DNA of 64,000 nt, from contig JBNKMS010000015.1 in NCBI GenBank assembly GCA_050293315.1, positions 1 through 64,000 of the forward strand. Reading direction: 5' to 3'. The notes under the pieces are model-generated. The model was not told the origin of the DNA, searched no databases, and was given only the letters and a program-made list of their open reading frames with translations. The DNA is from CBFDBF01 sp050293315 (GTDB lineage: Bacteria > Pseudomonadota > Gammaproteobacteria > Chromatiales > Chromatiaceae). Every line of letters starts with the position of its first letter. Position 1 is the first letter of the stretch. Below are positions 44,749 to 52,173 of the stretch, piece by piece. The translations under genes were made by a program, and so were the position numbers.

Positions 44749-46464
44749 CTAAGCGCTCCCCTCTTGCTCCTGTTTACGCCGCAACATACGCCACAACAGC
44801 CCCTCAACACGCGCCTCTCCGGTCAGTAGATAACTGAGTACATGTTTACTCTGTAGATTACGTTGCATAAGTAGTTCGATGGATGGGCGACCACAGCAAA
44901 GCAACCGATCCCCACGCTTCAGTACGGTACTCGGTTCGGGCAGGATCGTCCTGCTTTCACCACTTATATGCAGTAGTGGAATACACGGCAACTGCTGTTC
45001 TCTGTCTCGAGGGTGTAGCATAATGGTGCCAAGGGTAACCTCTGAACCTAAATCCGTCTCAGCACAGAGCGCCTCTGCAGATTCAGGCTGCAGATCAAAT
45101 TCCCATACTGCCGGACTATGAGTGCCGACCAGGGCCGCAATACGACTGGCCAACTCACAGGCCCAGGAATCATCTTTAAATAGGGCAAGCCCTATAAATT
45201 TTGCCAACATTGGTGTTACCAGCAGGACCCGTATCTTCTCCGCAACTATAGAGCTTGGATACATCACCATATCTGCATGCACCGCATCAAACAGGGCCTG
45301 ATTCTCACGCCGATTCTGGCGCGCCACGACAAACAACTCTGGATTGAGCTCCCTGGCAGTCATAATGATGGAGAGATTATTAACGTCATCATCAGTCCCT
45401 GAGACCAGACCAACAGCCTTGTCTATATTGGCCTTCAATAGAGTGTCAGCTTCGGTACCACGACCGGTGATATAGCCAGGTGGTGGCGCATGCTCGCTAT
45501 CCGGGTTTGCCTCAATAACCACTGCATCTATACCCTGATCCCTGAGACGGTTATATACAGCCCTTCCAAAACGGCCAAAACCGCAGACCACCCAGAGGCC
45601 ATCATGCGGCGGATATATAGGCTCCTGTAGCTCATCTCCAGGCATACCGGAGAGCCACTCCTGTATTAGGTGGAGACAGGGGGCCTGAAAGGCGGTGGCC
45701 AAATGTAGAGAGAAGGTATCGAAGGGATCAATAATATAGTCGGTACCAAAAGAGCCCATATTGGCCTCGACATCGTGGGAATCGGCACGACAGATAACCA
45801 GGATATCCTTATGTAGTAATTTGGCCGTAATCGCGATCTTGAGATTCAGCTCGTTCTTGTTGGACAGGGCCACTACCCCGGCACAGAGTGGATGACTCAG
45901 CCCAGCCTTCAACATATTCTCCGGCTTACCGGCGTCACCGCACAACGCAGGTACATACAGGCGCATCACATCCATATGCAGGAGATCCAGACACTCTCGG
46001 TTGGCATCTATCACCACCGCCCCATGTCCATGATCCGTCAGCGCCCGTACCAGAATACCGCCGGTCTCACCATACCCACAGACCAGATAGAAGCTATCGT
46101 GCAGCCGCCGCACGACACTGGAGAAACGTCTCTCGATCACTGCCCTGCGCAGTGCCGGATCCTGCACCAGCCGTATAAGGCTACCTATGGAGTAGATCCA
46201 GACCACTACCGTGGCGTAGATGGAGAAGATCACCCAGAGTCGCTGGGCATCAGAGAATGTGTGGGGGATCTCGCCGAATCCGATGGTGGTAGCCATAAAA
46301 CTGACAAAATATATGGCATGAAAGAAATCCATCCGCCACGTATTTCCATCTGCATCCACCCCGGGAATTAGGGTCAATCCCAGAACGGTAACTGAGTGGG
46401 TTATAATCAGGGCCAGCAGCGGCGTCCGCATCCGCTGCATAACGATAAAGAAGATGGCCTCCAC
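44749..46464 (-). CDS. Two-helix potassium channel with tandem RCK (TrkA-N) domains
   Basis: The 571-residue protein has two membrane helices (about 13-34 and 75-95) flanking a pore loop with filter-like TTIGFGEIP. Two NAD-binding RCK modules follow, with Rossmann motifs VCGYGETGG and VCGFGRFGR. A TrkA-C-like C-terminal part reads LHISGESRTILPEP and GDRLLCCGRP. The filter differs from the usual TVGYGD. It appears to start at GTG 46464; no ATG is near. It lies 31 nt downstream of a four-helix protein gene and is probably cotranscribed with it. Confidence 0.85.
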   Translation of the reverse strand: MEAIFFIVMQRMRTPLLALIITHSVTVLGLTLIPGVDADGNTWRMDFFHAIYFVSFMATTIGFGEIPHTFSDAQRLWVIFSIYATVVVWIYSIGSLIRLVQDPALRRAVIERRFSSVVRRLHDSFYLVCGYGETGGILVRALTDHGHGAVVIDANRECLDLLHMDVMRLYVPALCGDAGKPENMLKAGLSHPLCAGVVALSNKNELNLKIAITAKLLHKDILVICRADSHDVEANMGSFGTDYIIDPFDTFSLHLATAFQAPCLHLIQEWLSGMPGDELQEPIYPPHDGLWVVCGFGRFGRAVYNRLRDQGIDAVVIEANPDSEHAPPPGYITGRGTEADTLLKANIDKAVGLVSGTDDDVNNLSIIMTARELNPELFVVARQNRRENQALFDAVHADMVMYPSSIVAEKIRVLLVTPMLAKFIGLALFKDDSWACELASRIAALVGTHSPAVWEFDLQPESAEALCAETDLGSEVTLGTIMLHPRDREQQLPCIPLLHISGESRTILPEPSTVLKRGDRLLCCGRPSIELLMQRNLQSKHVLSYLLTGEARVEGLLWRMLRRKQEQEGSA

Positions 46465-46495
46465 CAGGAAAGTACCTAGAGCAGAATAGCTGCGA

Positions 46496-46879
46496 TCAAC
46501 GCCGCAACATTACCGTCTCAATTATAAGCAGCACCACCGATACTACATTTGCCAACATTGCACCCCCGGAGAGCGAGACAATACTGGCGACCACTGCAGG
46601 GGTGATACCGGCATCTGACATGTGTGCGGCAGCACCCCAGACCATGGCAGCCGCAAACAGTTGTAATAGTGCCACTAGACTGGTGGCCAGAAGCACTGCC
46701 CCCACCTGGGTACGATCACCAAACTTCAGCACCGTAGCAATCATGTTGACCACTATCACTGCGAACAGCTCATATAGATGGTGATGGTCGGGGTCATCAA
46801 TTGCACCGACAAAAAAACCAAAATTAAGCGTCAGCGCCAGTACAATAAAAAAGCCAAAGACCACTTTTTCCGGGTTCAT
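46496..46879 (-). CDS. Four-helix membrane protein, DUF6394-like, partner of the channel gene
   Basis: A 127-residue hydrophobic protein with four predicted helices (about 6-25, 38-52, 62-85, 98-124) and a conserved-looking loop KFGDRTQVGAVLLATSLVALLQL. I recall similar proteins as DUF6394, next to ion channels, but cannot verify this. The ribosome binding site (GAGGAGTAAGGT) is good. It leads the channel operon. A 27-bp palindrome lies 29-55 bp before the start and is a likely operator. Confidence 0.7.
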   Translation of the reverse strand: MNPEKVVFGFFIVLALTLNFGFFVGAIDDPDHHHLYELFAVIVVNMIATVLKFGDRTQVGAVLLATSLVALLQLFAAAMVWGAAAHMSDAGITPAVVASIVSLSGGAMLANVVSVVLLIIETVMLRR

Positions 46880-46907
46880 ACCTTACTCCTCACATTCTAC
46901 CGTTCGC

Positions 46908-46934
46908 TATCAGTATTACTCAGTAATACTGATA
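46908..46934. promoter_or_regulatory. Perfect 27-bp palindrome upstream of the channel operon
   Basis: TATCAGTATTACT and AGTAATACTGATA are 13-bp perfect inverted arms around a single C. There is no T run, so a terminator is unlikely; an operator for a dimeric repressor fits the length and the position 29-55 bp before the leftward start codon. Confidence 0.6.
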
Positions 46935-47075
46935 ATAGCCTGAACATGACTCTATTTCCTACATTGCTCAGAGTCATATCAACTCAGCCGTTGCATTGAG
47001 CACAGCGGTTGTGTGCTGGTGTCCGCCTGGTTTGAGTATGGCACCAGGTTCAGGTCTAGTCGTACCGAATATTAT

Positions 47076-47092
47076 TGTTACATTTAGTAACA
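47076..47092. promoter_or_regulatory. Inverted repeat TGTTAC-N5-GTAACA upstream of the kinase operon
   Basis: Perfect 6-bp arms spaced by ATTTA, 36 bp before the ATG of the small membrane protein that leads the kinase operon. The GTAACA half recurs at 51648 and 51819, before the transporter genes. Confidence 0.45.
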
Positions 47093-47128
47093 TATGCTAG
47101 CATCATAGCAGCTGAGGTACTGTGATAG

Positions 47129-47329
47129 ATGGCCCTCCAACCCAACCAGGACAAACTTAAAGAGCGCACCCTGCTACTGGTTTTGCTGGCGCTGTTTCTG
47201 TTTGCCTCCCCTCTGACCGTGACCTGGGCCTGGGGCAGCTCCTTCTGGCTACTCCCCTATATGCCCTGGCTGTTGATAATCATCATTGGTGGCTGGTTAC
47301 ACTATAGGTACGGCCGCTATGACATATGA
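47129..47329 (+). CDS. Small membrane protein leading the sensor kinase operon
   Basis: A 66-residue protein with two hydrophobic segments (TLLLVLLALFLFASPLTVTWAW and LLPYMPWLLIIIIGGWLHY). GAGG lies about 10 nt before ATG. Its end overlaps the kinase start by 11 nt, so translation is coupled. Similar small proteins stand before symporter-type kinases elsewhere, to my recollection. It may be an accessory subunit of the symporter-like domain, as DUF4212 is for the transporter downstream; that is inference. Confidence 0.7.
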   Translation: MALQPNQDKLKERTLLLVLLALFLFASPLTVTWAWGSSFWLLPYMPWLLIIIIGGWLHYRYGRYDI

Positions 47330-50261
47330 ACTGGGAGTCCTGTTTGGCATCACAATCCTCTATCTGCTGCTGCTGTTCCTGGTCGCCTACGCCACCGAGA
47401 GCGGCTGGATCCCGGAGCGCCTAACCCACAATCCAGTTGTATATGTGCTCTCGCTCGGGGTCTATGCAACCTCCTGGAGCTACTACGGCAGTGTCGGCTT
47501 TGCCGAACGCCAAGGGTTTCTATTTCTGACCATCTATCTTGGGGTAACCATCGCCTTTCTGCTTGCCCCCCTGTTGCTACGGCCACTACTGCGCCTCACC
47601 CGAGATTATCAACTGACCTCTCTGGCAGACCTTTTCGCCTTCCGCTATCGCAGTCATGCTGCTGGAGTGATCGTAACCCTGTTCATGCTGCTTGGTTCAC
47701 TACCCTACATAGCCCTGCAGATCAGGGCAGTGACTGAATCGCTCGGGGTACTAACCCAAGAGGCCACACCACAACCACTGGCCCTCTGGTTCTGTATCAT
47801 CCTGATCGCATTTGCGATGCTGTTCGGTGCCAGACACACATCACCACGCGAGAAGCATCACGGCCTGGTGGTAGCCATCGCCTTCGAGTCATTTATCAAG
47901 CTAGTGGCCCTGTTTATAGTTGGGATGTTTGCACTGTTTGGTATCTTTTCCGGCCCCTCAGATCTAGGCCTATGGCTGCAGGCACACCCCGAGGTAACAG
48001 AGTCGCTGTATGCACCGGTACGAGAGGGTCCATGGTTTACCCTGCTATTTCTCGCCTTTGCTGCGGCCTTCCTGCTACCACGCCAGTTCCATATGGCGTT
48101 TGCGGAGAACCTCTCACCGCGGGCACTGGGAAGTGCAAGCTGGGGATTTCCCCTATTCCTGCTGATACTAAATCTTGCCATCCCGCCCATCCTGTTGGCT
48201 GGACGGATGCTGCAACTGGATATAGATCCAGACTACTATGTCCTCGGCATCACCCTGGCCAGGGGGCCTGACTGGCTGCCGGTGGTAGCCTTTATCGGCG
48301 GCCTCTCTGCCGCCAGTGCGATGGTTATCGTAACCACCCTCGCCCTCTCGTCCATGTGTCTGAACCATATACTACTGCCTGCCAGTTACCCTGACCCAAA
48401 GGTACACCTATACCACTGGCTGCTATGGGGCCGCCGCTTTTTGATCGGCATAATTATCATGAGCGGTTTTATGTTCTACCGAATGCTGGAACACAACCAG
48501 GGTCTGGTGCAGCTAGGGCTCATATCATTCGTTGCCGTCGCCCAGTTTATCCCAGGCATCATTGGTGCCCTCTATTGGCGCCGTGCCACCCGCTTCGGTT
48601 TCATCACCGGACTTTTGGGTGGCATCCTGGTCTGGGCCATTACTCTGCTGTTACCGCTACTGGAGACCTCCGGGATAACTACAATCACCTTTGACCTGCA
48701 GCCGCTGCACATTCGCTCAGAGCTCAGCCACTGGGAGTTTGCCACCTTCTGGTCACTGGCAATCAATACCTTTCTGTTTGTTGCCATCTCTCTTGTAACC
48801 AGACAGTCCAAGGAGGAAGAGCTGGCGGCCAACGCCTGTCGCAGTGATGCAGTGATACCCCTCTCTGGGGTGGTGGCGGCACGCTCACCACAACAGTTCA
48901 TAGAGGGGTTGGCCGGGATGATCGGTCGGGTCACGGCAAACAAGGAGGTGGCACAGGCACTCCAGGACCTGGGACTGGATAGTAGTGAGAGCCGACCGGC
49001 AGAGCTGCGCCAGTTGCGGGAGAGGATTGAACGCAACCTATCAGGGCTGGTAGGACCACAGACGGCCCACATGATCATCAACCAACGGCTGGAGATGGAT
49101 GGCCTAGCCAAGACCGCCCTCGCCGACTCCATACGCTACGCGGAGAAACGGCTAGAGCAGTCCCGCATGCAGCTGCAGGGACTGACCGCCGATCTGGATA
49201 CCCTGCGCCGTTTTCACCGCCAGATCCTGCTTGATCTGCCGCTGGGGGTATGCGCAGTCGACCCGGAGCAGACCATTATTATCTGGAACCCGGCGATGGA
49301 GGCCGCCAGCGGAATCCTCTCAGAGGATGCGGTTGAGCGCTATCTCGGTACCCTCCCCAACCCCTGGGGCGAGCTGCTACGAGGCTTTGCCCTGGCCCAG
49401 GATGAGCATATACACAATATGGAGCTGAAGCTGGACGGCAGTTCCCACTGGTTTAACCTGCACAAAGCGACGGTACTGGACACCACCCTGGCAAGAGAGA
49501 AGCATAGTGAGCAGACCGGCCTGGTCATACTATTGGAAGATCTGACCAATCTGGAGGCCCTGGAGGCAGAACTCGCCCATAGTGACCGCCTCGCCTCTAT
49601 AGGCCGACTGGCCGCTGGAGTGGCGCATGAGATCGGAAATCCGGTTACCGGCATTGCCTCACTGGCACAGAATCTCCGAGGCGAGAGAGATCCGGCCATT
49701 ATAGATGGAAGCGTCCACGAGATAATCCAGCAGACCCAGCGAATCACCGGGATTGTGCGCTCGCTGATGAACTTTAGCCGTAGCGGCTCACAGAAACCGT
49801 ATCAATCGTTCCCTCTCGCTGAGATTGCGGATGAGGCGATCCGTCTGGTGCAACTAACCCCCCATGGTCACCGGGTCGAATATCGCAACAACGCCCCCGT
49901 AGGACTAGAGGTCTATGGAGATCGTCAAAGACTCTCCCAGGTACTGCTGAATCTGTTAACCAATGCCAGTGATGCCTCCGAACCGGGAGAACAGATTGAG
50001 CTACATGCCAATATTTCAGGCCAGGGGGTCAAGATCGAGATTGTAGATCATGGCAAGGGCATCCCGGCGAATATACAGGAGTTGATATTTGAGCCCTTCT
50101 ACACCACCAAACCACCGGGTGAAGGGACAGGTCTGGGGCTCTCCATGGCGCATAAGATCATCAGCGAACACAGTGGCACTATTGAGATCGACTCCACACC
50201 TGGGACAGGCACACGCATCATCATCTATCTACCTAACAATTCAGGCGAGCCATTGAAATGA
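47319..50261 (+). CDS. Sensor histidine kinase with N-terminal sodium:solute symporter domain
   Basis: The 980-residue protein joins an SSF transporter domain of about 12-13 helices (1-490) to a linker with coiled-coil character (about 500-640), a PAS domain (VCAVDPEQTIIIWNPAMEAA, about 650-740), a HisKA domain (phosphoacceptor H770 in GVAHEIGNPV) and an HATPase domain (NLLTNASDAS, DHGKGIPA, GTGLGLSMAH). This is the CbrA/CrbS architecture, used to sense carbon sources such as histidine or acetate. ATG at 47319 overlaps the preceding small gene. The last 4 nt overlap the regulator gene (ATGA). It is followed by acetate-type transport genes, which suggests the signal is acetate or its flux. Confidence 0.92.
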   Translation: MTYELGVLFGITILYLLLLFLVAYATESGWIPERLTHNPVVYVLSLGVYATSWSYYGSVGFAERQGFLFLTIYLGVTIAFLLAPLLLRPLLRLTRDYQLTSLADLFAFRYRSHAAGVIVTLFMLLGSLPYIALQIRAVTESLGVLTQEATPQPLALWFCIILIAFAMLFGARHTSPREKHHGLVVAIAFESFIKLVALFIVGMFALFGIFSGPSDLGLWLQAHPEVTESLYAPVREGPWFTLLFLAFAAAFLLPRQFHMAFAENLSPRALGSASWGFPLFLLILNLAIPPILLAGRMLQLDIDPDYYVLGITLARGPDWLPVVAFIGGLSAASAMVIVTTLALSSMCLNHILLPASYPDPKVHLYHWLLWGRRFLIGIIIMSGFMFYRMLEHNQGLVQLGLISFVAVAQFIPGIIGALYWRRATRFGFITGLLGGILVWAITLLLPLLETSGITTITFDLQPLHIRSELSHWEFATFWSLAINTFLFVAISLVTRQSKEEELAANACRSDAVIPLSGVVAARSPQQFIEGLAGMIGRVTANKEVAQALQDLGLDSSESRPAELRQLRERIERNLSGLVGPQTAHMIINQRLEMDGLAKTALADSIRYAEKRLEQSRMQLQGLTADLDTLRRFHRQILLDLPLGVCAVDPEQTIIIWNPAMEAASGILSEDAVERYLGTLPNPWGELLRGFALAQDEHIHNMELKLDGSSHWFNLHKATVLDTTLAREKHSEQTGLVILLEDLTNLEALEAELAHSDRLASIGRLAAGVAHEIGNPVTGIASLAQNLRGERDPAIIDGSVHEIIQQTQRITGIVRSLMNFSRSGSQKPYQSFPLAEIADEAIRLVQLTPHGHRVEYRNNAPVGLEVYGDRQRLSQVLLNLLTNASDASEPGEQIELHANISGQGVKIEIVDHGKGIPANIQELIFEPFYTTKPPGEGTGLGLSMAHKIISEHSGTIEIDSTPGTGTRIIIYLPNNSGEPLK

Positions 50262-51580
50262 ACCGCATACTTATCATCGAAGATGAGAGCGTCATTCGTA
50301 ATGCGCTCAGACGTCTGCTCGAAAAAAACAACTACAGTGTGGCCGAGGCGCAATCCGTAGAGGAGGCGGAAGAGCTGTTCCAGTTCTCAGGGTTTGATCT
50401 CATCATCAGTGACCTGCGGCTACCTGGCGCACCAGGTACTGAGGTAATTGCAAAGGCAGGTACAACCCCGGTGCTGATCATGACCAGCTACGCCAGTGTC
50501 CCCTCGGCTGTAGATGCAATGAAACAGGGTGCCGCCGATTATATAGCCAAGCCGTTCGATCACGATGAGCTACTGCTGCTGGTCAGGCGCACCCTTGACC
50601 AGTCACAACAACAGCGCCAGCAGGAGGTGCTCAAGACCGAACTGGAGCAAAACTACCCGGTCAAGGGGATGGTAGGTAAATCCCCCGAGATGCAGGCCGT
50701 GTGTAAACTGATAAGCAAGGTGGCCCCCACCGATGCGACCGTCCTGATCCTGGGCGAATCCGGGACCGGCAAAGAGCTGGTGGCCAGGGCACTGCATGAG
50801 CAGAGCAACCGCAACCAGGCACCATTCGTCGTATTCAACTGTGCAGCCGTCCCGGAACATAAGATTGAGGCAGAACTGTTCGGTCATGGCCAGGAGACTG
50901 AAGAGGTTGAGCCATCCCTGCTGACCAAGGCCAGGGGCGGGACCATCTTTCTGGATGAGATCGGAGAGCTGCCGGCTGCAGCCCAGGCACGTCTATTGAG
51001 ACTGCTACAGGGTGACGAACATGAGACCGCCGAGCAGATAAATCTACGTATTGTAGCTGCCACCCACCGCGACATTAGGCAGCTGGTACAAAAACAACGG
51101 TTTCGCGGTGATCTCTATTTTCGACTGCGGGTGGTGGAGATGACGCTGCCGCCACTACGTGAACGCGGAGATGATATCCGCGATCTATCAATCTTTCTGT
51201 TAGAGAAGATATGTCACCAGTTAAATCGCCCGGCGATGACCATGAGCCATACCGCTCTGGAGGCGATCCGCCGCTACAACTGGCCGGGTAATGTACGCGA
51301 GCTCTCCAACGCCATTGAGCGAGCGGTCATCCTCTGCGATGGTGACAGCATCACCCCTGAACTTCTGGCCATAGATCACCCAACCGCCGCCAGTAGCAAG
51401 GGAAGCGGAAAATTGGAGGAGAACCTCTCACTAGAGGAGTATTTCCGGCAGTTCGTCCTCGAACACCAAGACCATATGACCGAAACGGCAATGGCAAAAA
51501 AGCTCGGTATCAGCCGCAAGGCACTGTGGGAGCGACGTCAGCGTTTCGGTATACCGAAGCCCTCAAAACGTAACAAATAG
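50258..51580 (+). CDS. NtrC-type response regulator lacking the GAFTGA motif
   Basis: The 440-residue protein has a receiver domain (phosphoacceptor D52 in LIISDLRLPG, K98 in AKPF), an AAA+ domain (Walker A GESGTGKE 166-173; Walker B TIFLDEIGELP 229-239; NWPGNVRELSNAIERAVIL) and a Fis-type helix-turn-helix (MAKKLGISRKALWERRQRF). Between ELFGH (206-210) and the Walker B region the loop reads GQETEEVEPSLLTKA. The sigma-54-contacting GAFTGA motif and about ten residues are missing. As in TyrR or Rhodobacter NtrC, it probably acts on sigma-70 promoters. It is the cognate partner of the overlapping symporter kinase. Confidence 0.92.
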   Translation: MNRILIIEDESVIRNALRRLLEKNNYSVAEAQSVEEAEELFQFSGFDLIISDLRLPGAPGTEVIAKAGTTPVLIMTSYASVPSAVDAMKQGAADYIAKPFDHDELLLLVRRTLDQSQQQRQQEVLKTELEQNYPVKGMVGKSPEMQAVCKLISKVAPTDATVLILGESGTGKELVARALHEQSNRNQAPFVVFNCAAVPEHKIEAELFGHGQETEEVEPSLLTKARGGTIFLDEIGELPAAAQARLLRLLQGDEHETAEQINLRIVAATHRDIRQLVQKQRFRGDLYFRLRVVEMTLPPLRERGDDIRDLSIFLLEKICHQLNRPAMTMSHTALEAIRRYNWPGNVRELSNAIERAVILCDGDSITPELLAIDHPTAASSKGSGKLEENLSLEEYFRQFVLEHQDHMTETAMAKKLGISRKALWERRQRFGIPKPSKRNK

Positions 51581-51905
51581 CCGCTGATCGCTAAAATTGC
51601 CAAGATTTTTTCCCCTTTTACCTCTGGGAACACTACTGTTTCTTTAGGTAACACTATGCCAAATTTTAGTTACCAAAGGGATCACTTTAGCCCTATTTGC
51701 CGCAATATTTAGTGAATATGACGCCTCTTGTTCAGTTGACATCGCATCCCCATTGATTCAGTTTCAGGTACACGCTATCCGCCCCGCGATGGATAGGCGG
51801 ATAATTTTAATAATTTAGGGTAACAGTTCCGGGGAAAACGGCTGCTGCCTTCCAGTTGATAGCAACTATTGACTTAACTCTACTGCAACGGGAGTGACCT
51901 AAAAG
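51581..51905. other. Regulatory gap upstream of the transporter genes
   Basis: These 325 bp hold repeated elements and no gene. GGGAACACTA (51626-51635) and GGTAACACTA (51647-51656) are direct repeats exactly 21 bp apart. GGTAAC (51647) also pairs with GTTACC (51669-51674) as an inverted repeat. GGGTAACAGTT recurs at 51818-51828. A TTGACA lies at 51736-51741 without a good -10 at 17 bp. I find no GG-N10-GC sigma-54 element in the sense orientation. The long leader suggests activation from upstream sites. Confidence 0.55.
51626..51674. repeat. Phased direct and inverted GGTAACACTA-like sites
   Basis: Two 10-bp units differing at one base are spaced by two helical turns (21 bp), and an inverted GTTACC half follows 16 bp after the second GGTAAC. 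This is the pattern of a multi-site operator. Confidence 0.5.
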
Positions 51906-52160
51906 ATGAACAATCGAGCTGCAGAGTACTGGAAAGCGAACGTGCGCCTAGTATCAATTTTACTGGTGATATGGTTCGTTGTCTCATACCTGTTCGGGGT
52001 CCTACTGGTAGACCAGTTAAATGCCATCAAGATCGGCGGCGCCGGTCTGGGCTTCTGGTTCGCCCAACAGGGTTCCATCTACGCCTTCCTTATTCTGATC
52101 TACGTTTATGTGAAACGCATGAACAAGATGGATCGGGAATTCGACGTGCACGAAGACTGA
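51906..52160 (+). CDS. DUF4212 small subunit of a sodium:solute symporter
   Basis: An 84-residue protein with the DUF4212 pattern: YWKANVRLVSILLVIWFVVSY, then helix-forming GAGLGFWFAQQGSIYAFLILIYVYVKRMNKMD. Two membrane helices. Such proteins stand directly before VC_2705-type symporters, as here (13-bp gap), and are thought to be an accessory subunit. A GGGAGTGACC ribosome binding site precedes ATG. Confidence 0.93.
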   Translation: MNNRAAEYWKANVRLVSILLVIWFVVSYLFGVLLVDQLNAIKIGGAGLGFWFAQQGSIYAFLILIYVYVKRMNKMDREFDVHED

Positions 52161-52173
52161 GGAGACCTGATTC

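Noticed and set aside
51581..51905. Sigma-54 promoter before the transporter genes
   Set aside because: No GG-N10-GC element in the sense orientation was found, and the local NtrC-type regulator lacks GAFTGA.
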